From contig CAMLHR010000090.1 of NCBI GenBank assembly GCA_946479915.1, positions 1 through 5,978 on the forward strand: a DNA stretch of 5,978 bases. Direction: 5' to 3'. This document shows, in pieces, positions 5,272-5,978 of the stretch. The stretch comes from an uncultured Lysobacter sp. (GTDB lineage Bacteria; Pseudomonadota; Gammaproteobacteria; Xanthomonadales; Xanthomonadaceae). The notes below the pieces were generated by a model, which saw only the letters and a program-made list of their open reading frames with translations, ran no database searches and was not told the DNA's origin. The position numbers and the translations under genes were made by a program. Numbering within the stretch: the first letter of the stretch is position 1; every line of letters starts with the position of its first letter.

Positions 5272-5978
5272 TGCGCGGCCTGCGCGAGCGCATCGCCGGC
5301 CTGGCACGGCCGCGGGCGCGCGAAACCCTGCCGGTGCGGCTCGACCGCCGCCGCATCTACATCCTGCCCACGCGCTTCGGGCTGTTCTTCGCGTTGCTCC
5401 TGGGCGCGATGGTGCTGGGCGCGCTCAACTACAACAACAACCCGGCGCTGCTGCTGGCATTGCTGCTGGCCGGCGCCGCCCTGACCAGCCTGCTGCTCGC
5501 GCACCTGCAACTGAGCGGCATCGACGTCGTCGCCATCGGCGGCGACCCCGTGCCGGCGGGCACGCCGCTGCCGTTGCGCGTGCACGTGCGCGCCGGCGAC
5601 GGACGCGCGCGCCGCGGCCTGCGCGTCGAGTGTGCCGGCGGTTCCGCGACGCTGTCCCTCGCGGACGATGCGGGCGAGGCGATCCTCATGATCCCCACGC
5701 AGCGCCGCGGCTGGCTCCCGCTGCCCCGGGTGACCCTCGCCACCACGCGGCCGCTCGGGCTGGCGCGCGCGTGGGCCTGGTGCTGGCCCGCCGCGCCGGT
5801 GCTCGTCTATCCCGCGCCGGAACCGGATCCGCCCCCGCTGCCGCCCGGCGCGGGCCAGTCCGCGCGCGCGAAGCTGCGCGCCGCCGGCGACGACGTCCAC
5901 CACCTGCGCGCCTACCGCCGCGGCGACCCGCGGCGGACCATCGCGTGGAAGCCGTCGGCGAGCCGCGGCGCATTGCTG
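5271..5978 (+). CDS. DUF58 domain membrane protein, N-terminal 236 residues; gene cut by window edge
   Basis: An inner-membrane protein that usually accompanies a MoxR ATPase; its biochemical function is not established. Visible are 236 codons with no stop before the window end; family members are often 300-450 residues. It has a basic N-terminus, two membrane segments at about 36-52 and 58-78 joined by the typical NYNNNP turn (53-58), a beta-rich soluble region (about 80-180) and then the DUF58 signature: G206-D-D, L212-R-x-Y215, G218-D-P220, I224-x-W226-K227. A proline-rich linker lies near 179-192. The start ATG at 5271 overlaps the MoxR stop by one base (TGATG), so translation is probably coupled. 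In the common arrangement a transglutaminase-like TgpA/DUF3488 gene, or VWA-domain genes, would follow to the right. The frame opens cleanly from the overlap and shows no frameshift. Confidence 0.94.
   Translation, partial: MRGLRERIAGLARPRARETLPVRLDRRRIYILPTRFGLFFALLLGAMVLGALNYNNNPALLLALLLAGAALTSLLLAHLQLSGIDVVAIGGDPVPAGTPLPLRVHVRAGDGRARRGLRVECAGGSATLSLADDAGEAILMIPTQRRGWLPLPRVTLATTRPLGLARAWAWCWPAAPVLVYPAPEPDPPPLPPGAGQSARAKLRAAGDDVHHLRAYRRGDPRRTIAWKPSASRGALL

Overview
The window reads as ordinary core chromosome of a very GC-rich gammaproteobacterium. The best guess is Xanthomonadaceae (Lysobacter/Luteimonas-like). This rests on protein style and gene order (yceD-rpmF-fabH without plsX, a YceF-type Maf gene, an ArnT-like GT-C glycosyltransferase, and a MoxR-DUF58 pair). 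No species can be named from the sequence alone. Coding density is close to complete, composition looks uniform, and no mobile element, RNA gene, CRISPR array or phage trace was seen.

Left part (1-1357, minus strand): an operon read right to left, yceD (DUF177, linked to 23S rRNA), then rpmF (ribosomal protein L32), then fabH (first condensing enzyme of fatty acid synthesis, cut by the window edge). It joins ribosome production to lipid synthesis as in E. coli, except that plsX, which lies between rpmF and fabH in E. coli, is absent here. A good sigma70-type promoter sits so close to the yceD start codon that the mRNA would be almost leaderless.

Middle (1358-2430, plus strand): a 113-bp divergent intergenic region, then a small unrecognised protein with one membrane segment and a helical, charged tail. 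Three bases later comes a Maf/YceF nucleotide pyrophosphatase, so the two are probably co-translated.

Right-middle (2398-4287, minus strand): a 629-residue inner-membrane glycosyltransferase of the ArnT/PMT_2 (GT39/GT83-like) type. It has about ten membrane segments and a soluble C-terminal half ending in a beta-rich module. Its 3' end overlaps the 3' end of the Maf gene by 33 bases, tail to tail.

Right end (4342-5978, plus strand): a MoxR-family AAA+ ATPase followed, with a one-base stop/start overlap, by a DUF58 membrane protein that runs off the window. This is the usual MoxR-DUF58 pair, often followed by a TgpA-like transglutaminase. Its molecular job is still poorly defined, which makes it the least understood conserved system here. 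I see no clearly new biological system. The points of most interest are the near-leaderless yceD promoter, the overlapping gene tails, the appended domain on the glycosyltransferase and the unrecognised membrane protein coupled to Maf.
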